DNA of 64,000 bases from Candidatus Protoclostridium gallicola. Its GTDB lineage: Bacteria > Bacillota > Clostridia > Christensenellales > Pumilibacteraceae. The notes beneath the pieces were generated by a model that was given only the letters and a program-made list of their open reading frames with translations, was not told the DNA's origin and searched no databases. Positions 25,982 to 35,477 of the stretch are shown piece by piece. The translations under genes were made by a program, and so were the position numbers. The stretch covers positions 248,001 to 312,000 of the forward strand of contig CAJFLE010000001.1 of the NCBI GenBank assembly GCA_904387375.1, written 5' to 3'. How positions within the stretch are numbered: position 1 is the first letter of the stretch; every line of letters begins with the position of its first letter.

Positions 25982-27643
25982 TCATTTTCCGCCGCTGCCG
26001 GAGCTTTCGTATCCGGCCGTACATATCATATCGAAAATCACATTGTTTCCGTCCGTCATACGGTATCGCACTTCTCCCGCGGGGCTCTCGTGCACGGTGC
26101 GCGTCATATCGCCGCCGCACGGCGCGGCAAGCGCCTTATCGTCCAGCCGTACGGCTTCTGCGGTAAGCTCGAGTCTGCCACGACCGACTTTTACCGACGC
26201 AGCGGTGCGCTCCTTTATTCTGCTGCCGTTGTATGTCGCGAAAATATATTCCTTGTCATTATGCACGACGGCGCATATGTGTCCGGTAAACGAGATCGCG
26301 GCATAAGGGATCGTGGCTACAGACATCATTACCGACGTTCTGCCGTCGCAGCCCTGCGTCCAGGTGTAACCGGACGGAAAAGAAGAACCTTTGTCTTTTT
26401 CCAGATAGCCGAAGCCGCCGTCGAAATCGAACCGCTTCCCGTCTATCTCGATCGCGCCGGAGATATCGTGCTTCATACTTATGACGCCGTGTTTGCATTG
26501 CATCAGCGGAAATGCCGCGAACAGTCCCATTATATCACGTCGGAGCGGGCGCAGTTTTCCGAACGACACTTCGCCTTTTACGATGTGTCCGTTCTGCTCC
26601 GCGTCGACGATCAGTCCGCAGGCGGAAAAACTGCTGCCGCCTATACGCACGTCGAGCCTGTCCGTGCGAGCGTCGAATTCCTCTTCACCGAAGCGGAATG
26701 TCAGCGGCTCGCCGTCCCATACCACCTGCAGCATGGCGTATTTACCGTCCGAAGCCGAATGAAAAGAAGGTATAAAAGCAACAACCGTATTGCCGCACAC
26801 AAGCTTATAGTACCATCCTTCGAAATAGTGCCGCTTGTGTTTGCCTGCAAAAGCGTAAAGCTGTATGTTTCCGTATGCCGCGCGGCCGATTATCCACATA
26901 ACGAGTGTAAGTCCGGCAAAAATCGCAAGAAACATATTTGCGAATTCAGCCCATCTGAGTATCACTATGGCCGTATCTGCCGCGACAGTGAAGATTATCA
27001 GCGGCAGTCCGAACACGGCTTGTCCGCCGCTCTTGTAAAAGCGGATAAGCAGCACCGTGAACGCCGCGACGAGCAGAAGCGACGTCGCAATTTCGAGCGG
27101 TACGAATACCGCGGCCGCGTCGATCGCCGTCGAATATACGACCGGTATGGCCATGGAAAAACACAGAATGTACAGAAACGAAATCCACAGTCTGCCGCGC
27201 CGGAAAGTACCGTCCGCGGTAAAATAACAATGCAGAGTGCGCATCAGCATGGACAGCAGCAGCGCGCCGTACGCGATAAACTGCAGCCACAGCAGCGTGA
27301 AGTTCGTATGGACCATTCCGCCGAGCAGAAGAAGTCCCGCCGCCACGCTCAGCACCGACCTGCTCTGCGCGTCGCCGTCGGGAGAACCCGCAAAAATCGA
27401 TATTACGTACTTTCGCGCCTGAACGAGAAATACAACCGACGCGCACAGCGATACCGTCGTCAGTATGTGCGCATACCACTGCACGAAATCGTCGGACCCG
27501 ATAAACGCATATTCGGGCAATGCAAATCCGCATATCACCGCGGCCAGCCGCTCGCCGAAAAGTATTATGAAATACAATACGAAAAACAGGTTTTCCAAAC
27601 CGCGCAGATATTTTTTTACCCCTGCGCTATTATAAACGTTCAT
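25982..27643 (-). CDS. Multi-pass membrane domain fused to a tocopherol cyclase-like domain
   Basis: 553 aa; about 8 N-terminal hydrophobic segments, then HYFEGWYYKLVCG...FIPSFHS...FDGGFGYLEKDKGSSFPSGYTWTQG, typical of tocopherol-cyclase-family proteins. Confidence 0.75.
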   Translation of the reverse strand: MNVYNSAGVKKYLRGLENLFFVLYFIILFGERLAAVICGFALPEYAFIGSDDFVQWYAHILTTVSLCASVVFLVQARKYVISIFAGSPDGDAQSRSVLSVAAGLLLLGGMVHTNFTLLWLQFIAYGALLLSMLMRTLHCYFTADGTFRRGRLWISFLYILCFSMAIPVVYSTAIDAAAVFVPLEIATSLLLVAAFTVLLIRFYKSGGQAVFGLPLIIFTVAADTAIVILRWAEFANMFLAIFAGLTLVMWIIGRAAYGNIQLYAFAGKHKRHYFEGWYYKLVCGNTVVAFIPSFHSASDGKYAMLQVVWDGEPLTFRFGEEEFDARTDRLDVRIGGSSFSACGLIVDAEQNGHIVKGEVSFGKLRPLRRDIMGLFAAFPLMQCKHGVISMKHDISGAIEIDGKRFDFDGGFGYLEKDKGSSFPSGYTWTQGCDGRTSVMMSVATIPYAAISFTGHICAVVHNDKEYIFATYNGSRIKERTAASVKVGRGRLELTAEAVRLDDKALAAPCGGDMTRTVHESPAGEVRYRMTDGNNVIFDMICTAGYESSGSGGK

Positions 27644-27714
27644 AATCTTCCTTCCATCCGAAATGTCCGGAAACCGAAGTCCCCGTCATGTTTTATTCCC
27701 TCAACCGGAACGTT

Positions 27715-29145
27715 TTACACCCTTATTTCCGTTTCTTCGACGGGCACGTCGCACGAAGCCAGTATCGGTCTGATTTGCTCCGCTATAAATTCTTCCGTCT
27801 GAGCCTCCGCTCTGCCGGTAAAATTGGCCGGATCCATTATGGAATCGATTCCGTCCTTTACGGCGGCAAACAGCGGATCGGCCTTTATGCGCTCTATCAG
27901 ATCGTTTTCTCCGCCCTCCTGTTTGACGACTTTGCCCGCATCCATGGAATGGCAGCGTATCGCCTCGTGCAGTTCCTGTCTGTTTCCGCCCGCCTTGACG
28001 CATTCCATGAGAATGGTTTCCGTCGCCATGAAGGGCAGTTCCGCCATTATATGCTTACGGATGACCTTGTCGTATACGACCATGCCGCCCGCCACGTTGG
28101 AATAAAGACTGAGCAGGCCGTCAACTGCAAGGAAAGCCTGCGGTATGGTAATACGCTTGTTTGCGCTGTCGTCCAGCGTGCGCTCGAACCACTGCGTCGA
28201 AGCGGTAACGGCCTCGTTCTCGGGCAGCGTTATGACGTAGCGCGCCAATGCGCAGATACGTTCGCTGCGCATGGGGTTGCGCTTGTACGCCATTGCCGAA
28301 GAACCGATCTGATGTTTTTCGAACGGTTCCTCGATTTCTTTCATGTTCTGCAGAATGCGCAGGTCGTTCGCAAACTTATACGCGCTCTGGGCGATGCGCG
28401 ACAGCACGGACAGCACGTTGTAATCGAGCTTTCTCGTATAAGTCTGGCCGGATACCGCGAACGCGGCTTCGAAGCCCATCTTCTTTACGACGGCCTTTTC
28501 AAGCGCCTTGACTTTTTCGCCGTCGCCGTCGAACAGCGTCATGAAGCTTGCCTGCGTACCCGTCGTGCCTTTCACACCGCGCAGTTTGAGTCCTTTTATG
28601 AGCGCGCAGAGATCCTCGTAGTCCATCTGCAGATCCTGCAGCCACAGACAGGCGCGCTTGCCCACCGTCGTAAGCTGCGCGGGCTGAAGGTGCGTGAACC
28701 CGAGAGTAGGCATTCCCTTGTATTTCATTGCGAAATCCGCGAGCTTGCGCATGACCAGCACGAGCTTGCCTTTGACGAGTTCGAGCGCTTCGCGCATTAT
28801 GATTATCTCGGCGTTATCGGTGACGTAGCAGCTCGTCGCGCCGAGGTGGATAATGGGCATTGCCGATTTCGCCTGGCTGCCGAACGCATACACGTGAGCC
28901 ATTACGTCGTGACGAACCTCTTTTTCGCGGGCCTCGGCGATGTCGTAGTTAATATCGTAAATATGCTCTTTCATTTCGGCTATCTGCTTGTCCGTAATGC
29001 CGAGTCCGAGCTCCTTCTCGCTCTCGGCAAGCGCGACCCACAGCTTGCGCCATGTCGAAAACTTATTGTCGTCGGAAAACACAGCCGCCATTTCGGACGA
29101 AGCGTATCGCGTTATGAGAGGATTTTCGTAAACGTTTCTATTCAT
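27715..29145 (-). CDS. purB: Adenylosuccinate lyase
   Basis: About 476 aa; GSSAMAYKRNPMRSERI signature, TSCYVTDNAE. Start placed at MNRNVYENPL. Confidence 0.95.
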   Translation of the reverse strand: MNRNVYENPLITRYASSEMAAVFSDDNKFSTWRKLWVALAESEKELGLGITDKQIAEMKEHIYDINYDIAEAREKEVRHDVMAHVYAFGSQAKSAMPIIHLGATSCYVTDNAEIIIMREALELVKGKLVLVMRKLADFAMKYKGMPTLGFTHLQPAQLTTVGKRACLWLQDLQMDYEDLCALIKGLKLRGVKGTTGTQASFMTLFDGDGEKVKALEKAVVKKMGFEAAFAVSGQTYTRKLDYNVLSVLSRIAQSAYKFANDLRILQNMKEIEEPFEKHQIGSSAMAYKRNPMRSERICALARYVITLPENEAVTASTQWFERTLDDSANKRITIPQAFLAVDGLLSLYSNVAGGMVVYDKVIRKHIMAELPFMATETILMECVKAGGNRQELHEAIRCHSMDAGKVVKQEGGENDLIERIKADPLFAAVKDGIDSIMDPANFTGRAEAQTEEFIAEQIRPILASCDVPVEETEIRV

Positions 29146-29968
29146 TTTCAGCTCCTTGGCGTATACGGAAGAATCTTTCCGCATTGCCGTAAAAAATATT
29201 TTCTATATCTTGTCTTCCGAATCCGGCCCTTTCCATATCCGAGGCAAGCGCCGGAAAATCGGAATAATCGGACATGCCTTCCGGGAAATATCCGGCGCCG
29301 AAAAAATCGGTGCCTATCGCCACATGTTCTGTGCCGACGACGTCGGACAGGTGCGCGATGTGCTTCAGATACGCCGCCCGCGTGCAGTTTTCGCCGTACG
29401 AGAGCGAAGCGTCCAGAAAATTCGGTACCGCGGCCACGCCTATTATGCCGCCGGCTTCGGCTACACGCATTGCCATCTCGTCGGTCAGGTTGCGCGGATG
29501 ATCCGCCAGCGCGCGGCTTGCCGTATGCGTGACAAGAAGTCTGCCCGTTCTGCCCAGGGCGTCGAAAAACGCGGTATCGGACAGATGCGCGAGATCGAGC
29601 GCAATTCCCTCTTCTTCCATTATACGCACCGCGCGCACCCCTTCATCCGAAAGCGGTTCCTCGCAGCCGCAACCGCCGGCCAGACGGTTTTTTCCGTTCC
29701 ACGTCAGCGATGCGTACAGCGGAGAGTATCTGCGTAAAAACCGCCGGTAATCGTCGGTAGCGACCGCGCCGAGATCCTCGACCGCCGTCGCGGTAAAGAA
29801 AGGGGCTTCGGCTGAAGCGTACCGCGCAAACCCGGCTTCCGTCGGGACAATCTCGCTCGTCCATACCGCGAGCAGTATTCCCCGCACTCCGGCGCATGAC
29901 GCGAGCGCTCTCGTACGTTTTTCCGCGGGCACGGCCGTCATAAGATCGTTATGAAGATCGAATACCAT
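29138..29968 (-). CDS. Membrane dipeptidase (peptidase M19 family)
   Basis: 276 aa; VFDLHNDLM, ALDLAHLSDTAFFDAL, LLVTHTASRAL, VAIGTDFFGAG. Track ORF start is an over-extension; CAT at 29966-29968. Confidence 0.88.
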   Translation of the reverse strand: MVFDLHNDLMTAVPAEKRTRALASCAGVRGILLAVWTSEIVPTEAGFARYASAEAPFFTATAVEDLGAVATDDYRRFLRRYSPLYASLTWNGKNRLAGGCGCEEPLSDEGVRAVRIMEEEGIALDLAHLSDTAFFDALGRTGRLLVTHTASRALADHPRNLTDEMAMRVAEAGGIIGVAAVPNFLDASLSYGENCTRAAYLKHIAHLSDVVGTEHVAIGTDFFGAGYFPEGMSDYSDFPALASDMERAGFGRQDIENIFYGNAERFFRIRQGAENE

Positions 29969-29976
29969 ATTGTTAT

Positions 29977-31503
29977 TTACGCAAAACGGCGGATATTTGT
30001 GTTTATATCGGCGTAGAGATCGGGCAGATCTGCGAATTTCGGATTCTTTTCCATTTCCACGGTGCGATAATCGAACAGATACAGAAGGTCGTCCGCAGCG
30101 GACTTGCATAGTCTGAGAAGTTTCAGTCTGTCTCCGCGGCGATGATCGGTAAACGGCACCGTTTCCGCAAACGCCGGCCGGGCGCATTTCGCCACGCCGT
30201 AAAGAAAATTTCTGTAATAGAAATATCTTTTGTTCTTTGCCGACTTCGCATACTCGAGTTCGGTGGATATCCGCGCTTTTTCGTCGCCGTAATGGCGTGC
30301 AACGAGCAGGTGTACATCGGCATAAAACTTTTCGAGTACGGAAGTAAGCGACGGCTTGCCGATAACCGCAAGTTCGGAGCATACGGTTCCGAGCGGTCTG
30401 ACCACCGCGTCCGCCTCGTCGGATACGTCGCCGAACGCCGGCCCGTCTTCGCCGGAAAATACCCGCGGAGTGAGCAGTTGCAACGCATACCGGACGGCGC
30501 AGCACAGATACTTCGCCGCTTCTTCTTCATCCGTTCTGCACCCGAAACTGCGGAAAACGGTAAAATAAATGTAATCGAATCCCACACGACAAAAATGCAA
30601 CATATGCGTGAGCTTATCACCCTGCACCGACAATCCTCGCGTCAGGCCGTCGCCGCAGATTCTGGAATAATCGGCGATGAATGCATCCGCTTTGGCCGTA
30701 AACGCGGCAAGTTCCGCATAACTTTCCCTGTAATGAGGAAACACATACCCGGGCACTGTTTTTGTCGCGAAATGCCGGTATACGCTGAACAGCGAACGGC
30801 ATTCATCGTACACCGCCTGCGGCGGAAGTTCCAGACGCATGTCGACCACAGATGCCGCCGACACGCGGCGCAGCGCGCACATGGCAAGATCGCATACGGA
30901 TACCGCATCGACGGCTATTTCGCCGTCGGTAAGCATGGCAGTCTGCGGGTCGAGCAGAGTCAGCCGCCTCGCCCCGCGCGCATACATCAGGTATTCTTTG
31001 TTTCGCTGTTCCCTTTCTACCGAACGCGGATACATACGCCCAATCGCCTCGAAAAGCTCTTTCATCAGTTCATACACCTGTTTGAAAGCGTGAACGAGAA
31101 ACATGCGCCTTATGCTCTGCGGAAGAGCCGATCTGACAAGTTTTTCTATCGGAGCGTCAAGCAGCAGAATTATCACCTCGGCTCCGCAAAGTCTGCCTTC
31201 CGAATTGGCAACTTTTATGTTGCATAATCTGTAATAATACTCGGCATAAATGTTATTGCGATCCATAGCGCGTACTTTATCAAACAGCAATTCGGCGTTT
31301 TTGTAATCGCGCTTTGAAAAAAAATGCTGCGCCCTGACGTATTCGTTCCGTGCTTCTTCGACATTGACAAGACTGCATGACGCACTGAGTTCGGCGTAGG
31401 AAAAAGACCGTCCGCAATACGGACAGGCGTAAACGTCTTCCCTTGTCCTTTCGAAATGCACGCTCATGCCGCAGCCGGTGCATATCGCGTGAAAAACGGA
31501 CAT
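29977..31503 (-). CDS. Hypothetical protein with N-terminal zinc ribbon and helical repeat-like body
   Basis: CTGCG...CPYCG paired CxxC motifs, then ARNEYVRAQHFFSKRDYKNAELLFDKVRAMDRNNIYAEYYYRLC (TPR-like). Start chosen downstream of the promoter. Confidence 0.75.
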   Translation of the reverse strand: MSVFHAICTGCGMSVHFERTREDVYACPYCGRSFSYAELSASCSLVNVEEARNEYVRAQHFFSKRDYKNAELLFDKVRAMDRNNIYAEYYYRLCNIKVANSEGRLCGAEVIILLLDAPIEKLVRSALPQSIRRMFLVHAFKQVYELMKELFEAIGRMYPRSVEREQRNKEYLMYARGARRLTLLDPQTAMLTDGEIAVDAVSVCDLAMCALRRVSAASVVDMRLELPPQAVYDECRSLFSVYRHFATKTVPGYVFPHYRESYAELAAFTAKADAFIADYSRICGDGLTRGLSVQGDKLTHMLHFCRVGFDYIYFTVFRSFGCRTDEEEAAKYLCCAVRYALQLLTPRVFSGEDGPAFGDVSDEADAVVRPLGTVCSELAVIGKPSLTSVLEKFYADVHLLVARHYGDEKARISTELEYAKSAKNKRYFYYRNFLYGVAKCARPAFAETVPFTDHRRGDRLKLLRLCKSAADDLLYLFDYRTVEMEKNPKFADLPDLYADINTNIRRFA

Positions 31504-31531
31504 CCGAACCTCCCCGGTATTATTCTGGCTC

Positions 31532-31560
31532 ATTATACAACAATATACGGAATTTGTAAA
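31532..31560 (-). promoter_or_regulatory. SigA-type promoter
   Basis: Minus strand TTTACA - 17 nt - TATAAT upstream of the zinc-ribbon protein gene. Confidence 0.8.
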
Positions 31561-31563
31561 GAA

Positions 31564-31592
31564 AAAAAGGCTTCGACATGCGAAGCCTTTTT
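31564..31592 (-). terminator. Rho-independent terminator after ispH-S1
   Basis: aaaaaggcttcg-acatg-cgaagccttttt, perfect 12-bp stem with T tract. Confidence 0.92.
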
Positions 31593-31606
31593 CCGACATA
31601 TTATTT

Positions 31607-33661
31607 TTACTTCTTCATATCAAGATCTTTGAGCAGATCGGCAAACGGATTGTTGCCGGCGTCTTCGCTCCATTCTGCGCCTTCCTCACGCTGCTGCTCT
31701 CTCTTTCTGGGAGCGCGGGGTTTGCTCTCGCGGCGCTCGCTTCTCGCGGCTTTCTCCTCTTCCGTAGGTTCGGGCATGCAAGCCTTTGCGCTGAGAGTGA
31801 TTTTCTTCTCCTCCGGATCGATTGCGAGAATTTTGACTTCCACTTCGTCGCCCACCTTATATACGTCGTTGATATTCTTGACGTAGGTGTTGGACGCTTC
31901 GGAAACATGCACAAGACCTTCCACGCCCGGCTCGATTTCCACGAACGCGCCGAAAGGCATAAGCGAGGTTACCTTGCCCTTTACGACGGAGCCGACGGGA
32001 TGATTCTCGATTGCGGCGTCGAAAGGATGTTTCTGAAGCTGCTTGTAACCGAGCGAAACTTTGCCCTTCTCGCGGTCGGCTTTAAGAACGACGAAGTCGT
32101 ATTTCTTGCCGACGTGAAGTATGTCGTCGATGGACTTGAACTTCGTCCACGCGATGTCGCTGATATGCACGAGGCAGTCGTATCCGTCCACGCTTACGAA
32201 CGCGCCGAACTTGGATATGCCTTTGACCTTGCCGTTGACGATAACTCCGGGAACGACGTTTGCCCAGAAGATTTCCTCTCTCTCCTTGCGCTCTTTTTCG
32301 AGAACGACTTTCTGGCTGGCCACTATTCTGCGCTTTGCGTCGTCTATTTCGAGCTGTGTGAGCCTGAGCGTCTTGCCGACGAACGGCTTGAGATCGTGAA
32401 CGTATTTTTCCTTGATCTGGGAAGCGGGAACGAACACGGTGTAAGTGCCCAATTTACCGAGCAGACCGCCTTTCGTTTCGCGGTCCACGACGAGTTCGAA
32501 CACTTCGCCGCCGCGGATGGTATCGACTATTTTGTCGCCTTCCTTGATCTTATCCACCTTCTTCTTCGAGAAGCGGTAGAGGCCGTCTTCCGCCTTGGAG
32601 CTGAGCAGTATGACGTCGAGCTCCGTGCCGGCGGGATAGTCGGCCGGATTATATGAATCGTCGAGCGAAACTTCGTCCGCCGCGATATGACCGTCTATTT
32701 TCATACCGAAGTCAACGGTGATGCCCTTGTCGTCGGCGCTGGTCACCTTGACCTTCATGCGTTTGCCATCTCTCAATTTGCCGTTTGTTCCAACGGCGTC
32801 GACCGCTTGCAGGAACTCTTCGTTCTGAGCTTCGGTGTAGTTGTTTTCCATGTACTGAATTACCTCCGTTATCGACTCTTCCGGAGCCGATGCGCCGGCC
32901 ACGATTCCGACCGTATCCCCGGCGTTAAATTTTATTCTTGCAAGTTCTTCCGCTTCGCTTATGAGATAAACGGTACAAAAACAACCGCATATTTCTTTCA
33001 GCTTAAGGGTATTCGAGCTTTGCGGGTCTCCGATGACGAGAACAACGTCGCAGATCTTCGACAATTGTTCCGCCTCTTTTTGCCGCTCTTGTGTAGTATA
33101 GCAAATTGTGTCAAATATTTCAACTGTTTTTGAACCGTGTTTGCGAATTTTATCGGCTATATTGCGAAATTTTTTTGCGGAAGCGGTTGTCTGCGCGACA
33201 AGACACAGTTTTTCGGCGGAAAAAAGCTCCTCCGGTATCCCGTCGCCGTCAAGTACGGTCGCGGAATAACCGCACAGCGAATTGATTCCGACGACCTCGG
33301 GATGTTCCCTTTTGCCGAATATCGCGATCGTATATCCGTCCGCGTACTTTTCAGCGACGATCTTCCGCGTGCGGTTGACGAACGGACATGTGGCGTCCAC
33401 TACGTTCAGTCCTTTTTCCGCGGCAAGCTCGAGCGCTTCCTTAGGCGCTCCGTGCGAACGTATTATGACGGTGCCTTCGTTTACTTCCCCGATACTGCCG
33501 ACGGCGTTTATACCTCTTTCGGCAAGAGCGCGGACGATCCGTGCGTTATGTATGAGTTCCCCGTATGTGTAAACCGGCGGCGGATATTTGATTCCAGCGA
33601 TGCGCAGCGAGCGCTGCACGCCGTAACAGAAACCGAGATGACGTGCTCGAATAATCTTCAA
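31607..33661 (-). CDS. ispH: IspH (HMBPP reductase) fused to ribosomal protein S1-like domains
   Basis: 684 aa; IspH (HLGFCYGVQRSL, DATCPFVN, QTTASAKKF) followed by S1 repeats (GAFVSVDGYDCLVHISDIAW, GAFVEIEPGVEGLVHVSEAS). Confidence 0.96.
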   Translation of the reverse strand: MKIIRARHLGFCYGVQRSLRIAGIKYPPPVYTYGELIHNARIVRALAERGINAVGSIGEVNEGTVIIRSHGAPKEALELAAEKGLNVVDATCPFVNRTRKIVAEKYADGYTIAIFGKREHPEVVGINSLCGYSATVLDGDGIPEELFSAEKLCLVAQTTASAKKFRNIADKIRKHGSKTVEIFDTICYTTQERQKEAEQLSKICDVVLVIGDPQSSNTLKLKEICGCFCTVYLISEAEELARIKFNAGDTVGIVAGASAPEESITEVIQYMENNYTEAQNEEFLQAVDAVGTNGKLRDGKRMKVKVTSADDKGITVDFGMKIDGHIAADEVSLDDSYNPADYPAGTELDVILLSSKAEDGLYRFSKKKVDKIKEGDKIVDTIRGGEVFELVVDRETKGGLLGKLGTYTVFVPASQIKEKYVHDLKPFVGKTLRLTQLEIDDAKRRIVASQKVVLEKERKEREEIFWANVVPGVIVNGKVKGISKFGAFVSVDGYDCLVHISDIAWTKFKSIDDILHVGKKYDFVVLKADREKGKVSLGYKQLQKHPFDAAIENHPVGSVVKGKVTSLMPFGAFVEIEPGVEGLVHVSEASNTYVKNINDVYKVGDEVEVKILAIDPEEKKITLSAKACMPEPTEEEKAARSERRESKPRAPRKREQQREEGAEWSEDAGNNPFADLLKDLDMKK

Positions 33662-34443
33662 TTTTTCTCCCTGGGCGCGTCTCCGCCCGACTTGCGCGCC
33701 CGTTTCTCTGCTTTCGCGGCAGCCTTGGCGGCGCGCTTCGCCGCTTTTATGCGTTTCTTTTCCAGCTTAAATTCCTTTCTGTATGTTCCGGCAGCCATAA
33801 TCCCGCCGAGATATGTCTTTGCGCTTTCGAGCGCGTCGCGCACCGCGCCGCCGAAAGAAGCGATGGTATCTGCCGAAATTCTGCCCTCCGGGGGATATAT
33901 CGGCGGCCCTACGTAGACATAATTTTTCCGGAAAAATTTCGGTTTGCGATATATGTATACCGGAACGACGGGCACCTTGGCCTGCAAGGCGAACAGTGCC
34001 GTGCCGTTTTTGAATTGCAGCATATCCGCATCTTCGTCGCGGTTACGCGTGCCTTCCGGGAAAAGTCCGACGACTTCGCCGCGGTTAAGTATCTTCACTA
34101 CTTTTCTTATCGTTGACAAGTCAGGCTTTTCTCTGTTTACCGCCACGACTCCGAGCTTCGGGAACAGCCAGCGGCAGAACGCGGAATTATAATGCTCTTC
34201 TTTCGCCACGAAATGGCGGTACTTCGGAACCGCGAGAAAAGAAAGCGGAACGTCCTTCGCGCTGCGGTGATTGAATGCGAGAATATAGCCTCCGCTTTGC
34301 GGAAGATGTTCGAGTCCGAGGGCTTTCCCGGGAAAGAATATTTTGAGCAGCACGTAAAAAGTGTGGTAAAAGAAATTGTACCACGCCATATAGTTGCACT
34401 CTTTATCGATATATTTTCTGTACTTGTCCCTGATTTCGGCCAT
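33658..34443 (-). CDS. plsC: 1-acyl-sn-glycerol-3-phosphate acyltransferase
   Basis: 261 aa; NHRSAKD (Hx4D), FPEGTRNRD. Confidence 0.92.
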   Translation of the reverse strand: MAEIRDKYRKYIDKECNYMAWYNFFYHTFYVLLKIFFPGKALGLEHLPQSGGYILAFNHRSAKDVPLSFLAVPKYRHFVAKEEHYNSAFCRWLFPKLGVVAVNREKPDLSTIRKVVKILNRGEVVGLFPEGTRNRDEDADMLQFKNGTALFALQAKVPVVPVYIYRKPKFFRKNYVYVGPPIYPPEGRISADTIASFGGAVRDALESAKTYLGGIMAAGTYRKEFKLEKKRIKAAKRAAKAAAKAEKRARKSGGDAPREKN

Positions 34444-34452
34444 TAGGCATTA

Positions 34453-35121
34453 TTACCCGTTCACAATCCGTATGATTTTTTCGGCGACCTCTTCGGGCGA
34501 AAGCTCGTCCGAATTTATTTCAACGGCGTCTTCCGCCTTGCGGAGCGGAGCCGTCTCTCTCGTAGAGTCGCGCCTGTCGCGCTCCTCTATATCCGCCCGC
34601 ACTTTTTCAAAAACCACGTTCTGTCCTTTTTGTACAAGTTCATTATAACGCCTTCTCGCGCGTATGTCAACGGAAGCGGTCAAAAAAATCTTATATTTTG
34701 CGTCAGGCAGCACATGCGTTCCTATATCCCTGCCGTCAAGTACCGAAGAATGTCCTGCGGCAATGCTGCGCTGCAAACCGAGCAAAGCCGCTCTGACCGA
34801 CGGCAGCGCCGAAAATCTGCTCCCGTAGCCGGACACGAAATCCTGCCTGATCTGCTCCGAAACGTCTTCTCCGTCAAGATACACGCGCTGCCTGCCCGTA
34901 GCGGGATCGCAATCGACGGTTACGGACACTCCGCGCAGCAGTTCGGCTACGGTTTTATCGTCTTCGGGCCAGCCGTCCCGGTACGCTTTGAGTCCAATCG
35001 CACGATAAAGCGCGCCGGTATCGAGATACATAATGCCGAGTTTTTCCGCCAACATTTTGGCTATCGTGCTCTTTCCCGCGCCGGACGGTCCGTCTATGGC
35101 GATGTTGTAATGTCCTTTCAT
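34453..35121 (-). CDS. cmk: Cytidylate kinase
   Basis: 222 aa; IAIDGPSGAGKSTIAKMLAEKLGIMYLDTGALYRA, LDGRDIGTHVLPDAKYKIFLTAS. Confidence 0.97.
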   Translation of the reverse strand: MKGHYNIAIDGPSGAGKSTIAKMLAEKLGIMYLDTGALYRAIGLKAYRDGWPEDDKTVAELLRGVSVTVDCDPATGRQRVYLDGEDVSEQIRQDFVSGYGSRFSALPSVRAALLGLQRSIAAGHSSVLDGRDIGTHVLPDAKYKIFLTASVDIRARRRYNELVQKGQNVVFEKVRADIEERDRRDSTRETAPLRKAEDAVEINSDELSPEEVAEKIIRIVNG

Positions 35122-35477
35122 TGCGCAAGATCCTTTCTGAGTTCCTTAGCCCCGCCGAGATAGACGTGTGAAGCGGTCGCGCCGTCGTCGTCGGACGTGA
35201 CGGTAACGAGTGCGCGTATGCACAGCTTCAACGCACCGTCGATTTCCGGTTCCTTGCACGAGAATATCGGGGCGGGCATTACGCCCGATTCACGCACGGC
35301 TCTCGCCGGATAAAACGAACGTATGTCTTCGGTCGTCGACATGACTATGCTGACGACGTCTTTTATCTCAGGGTTCTTTTCCTTTATCTTTCTTATGAGC
35401 TCCACCGACGCTTCGGTTATTTCCTCCTCGGTGTCCGCGTCGACCGTTATCGCTCCCCTTATTGCATATACCCTCAT
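35118..35477 (-). CDS. aroH: Chorismate mutase (AroH class)
   Basis: About 119 aa; MRVYAIRGAITVDADTEEEI, DVVSIVMSTTEDIRSFYPARAVR. Confidence 0.92.
   Translation of the reverse strand: MRVYAIRGAITVDADTEEEITEASVELIRKIKEKNPEIKDVVSIVMSTTEDIRSFYPARAVRESGVMPAPIFSCKEPEIDGALKLCIRALVTVTSDDDGATASHVYLGGAKELRKDLAQ

Noticed and set aside
29969-30505. N-terminal extension of the M19 dipeptidase ORF
   Set aside because: Out-of-frame translation of the upstream zinc-ribbon gene.
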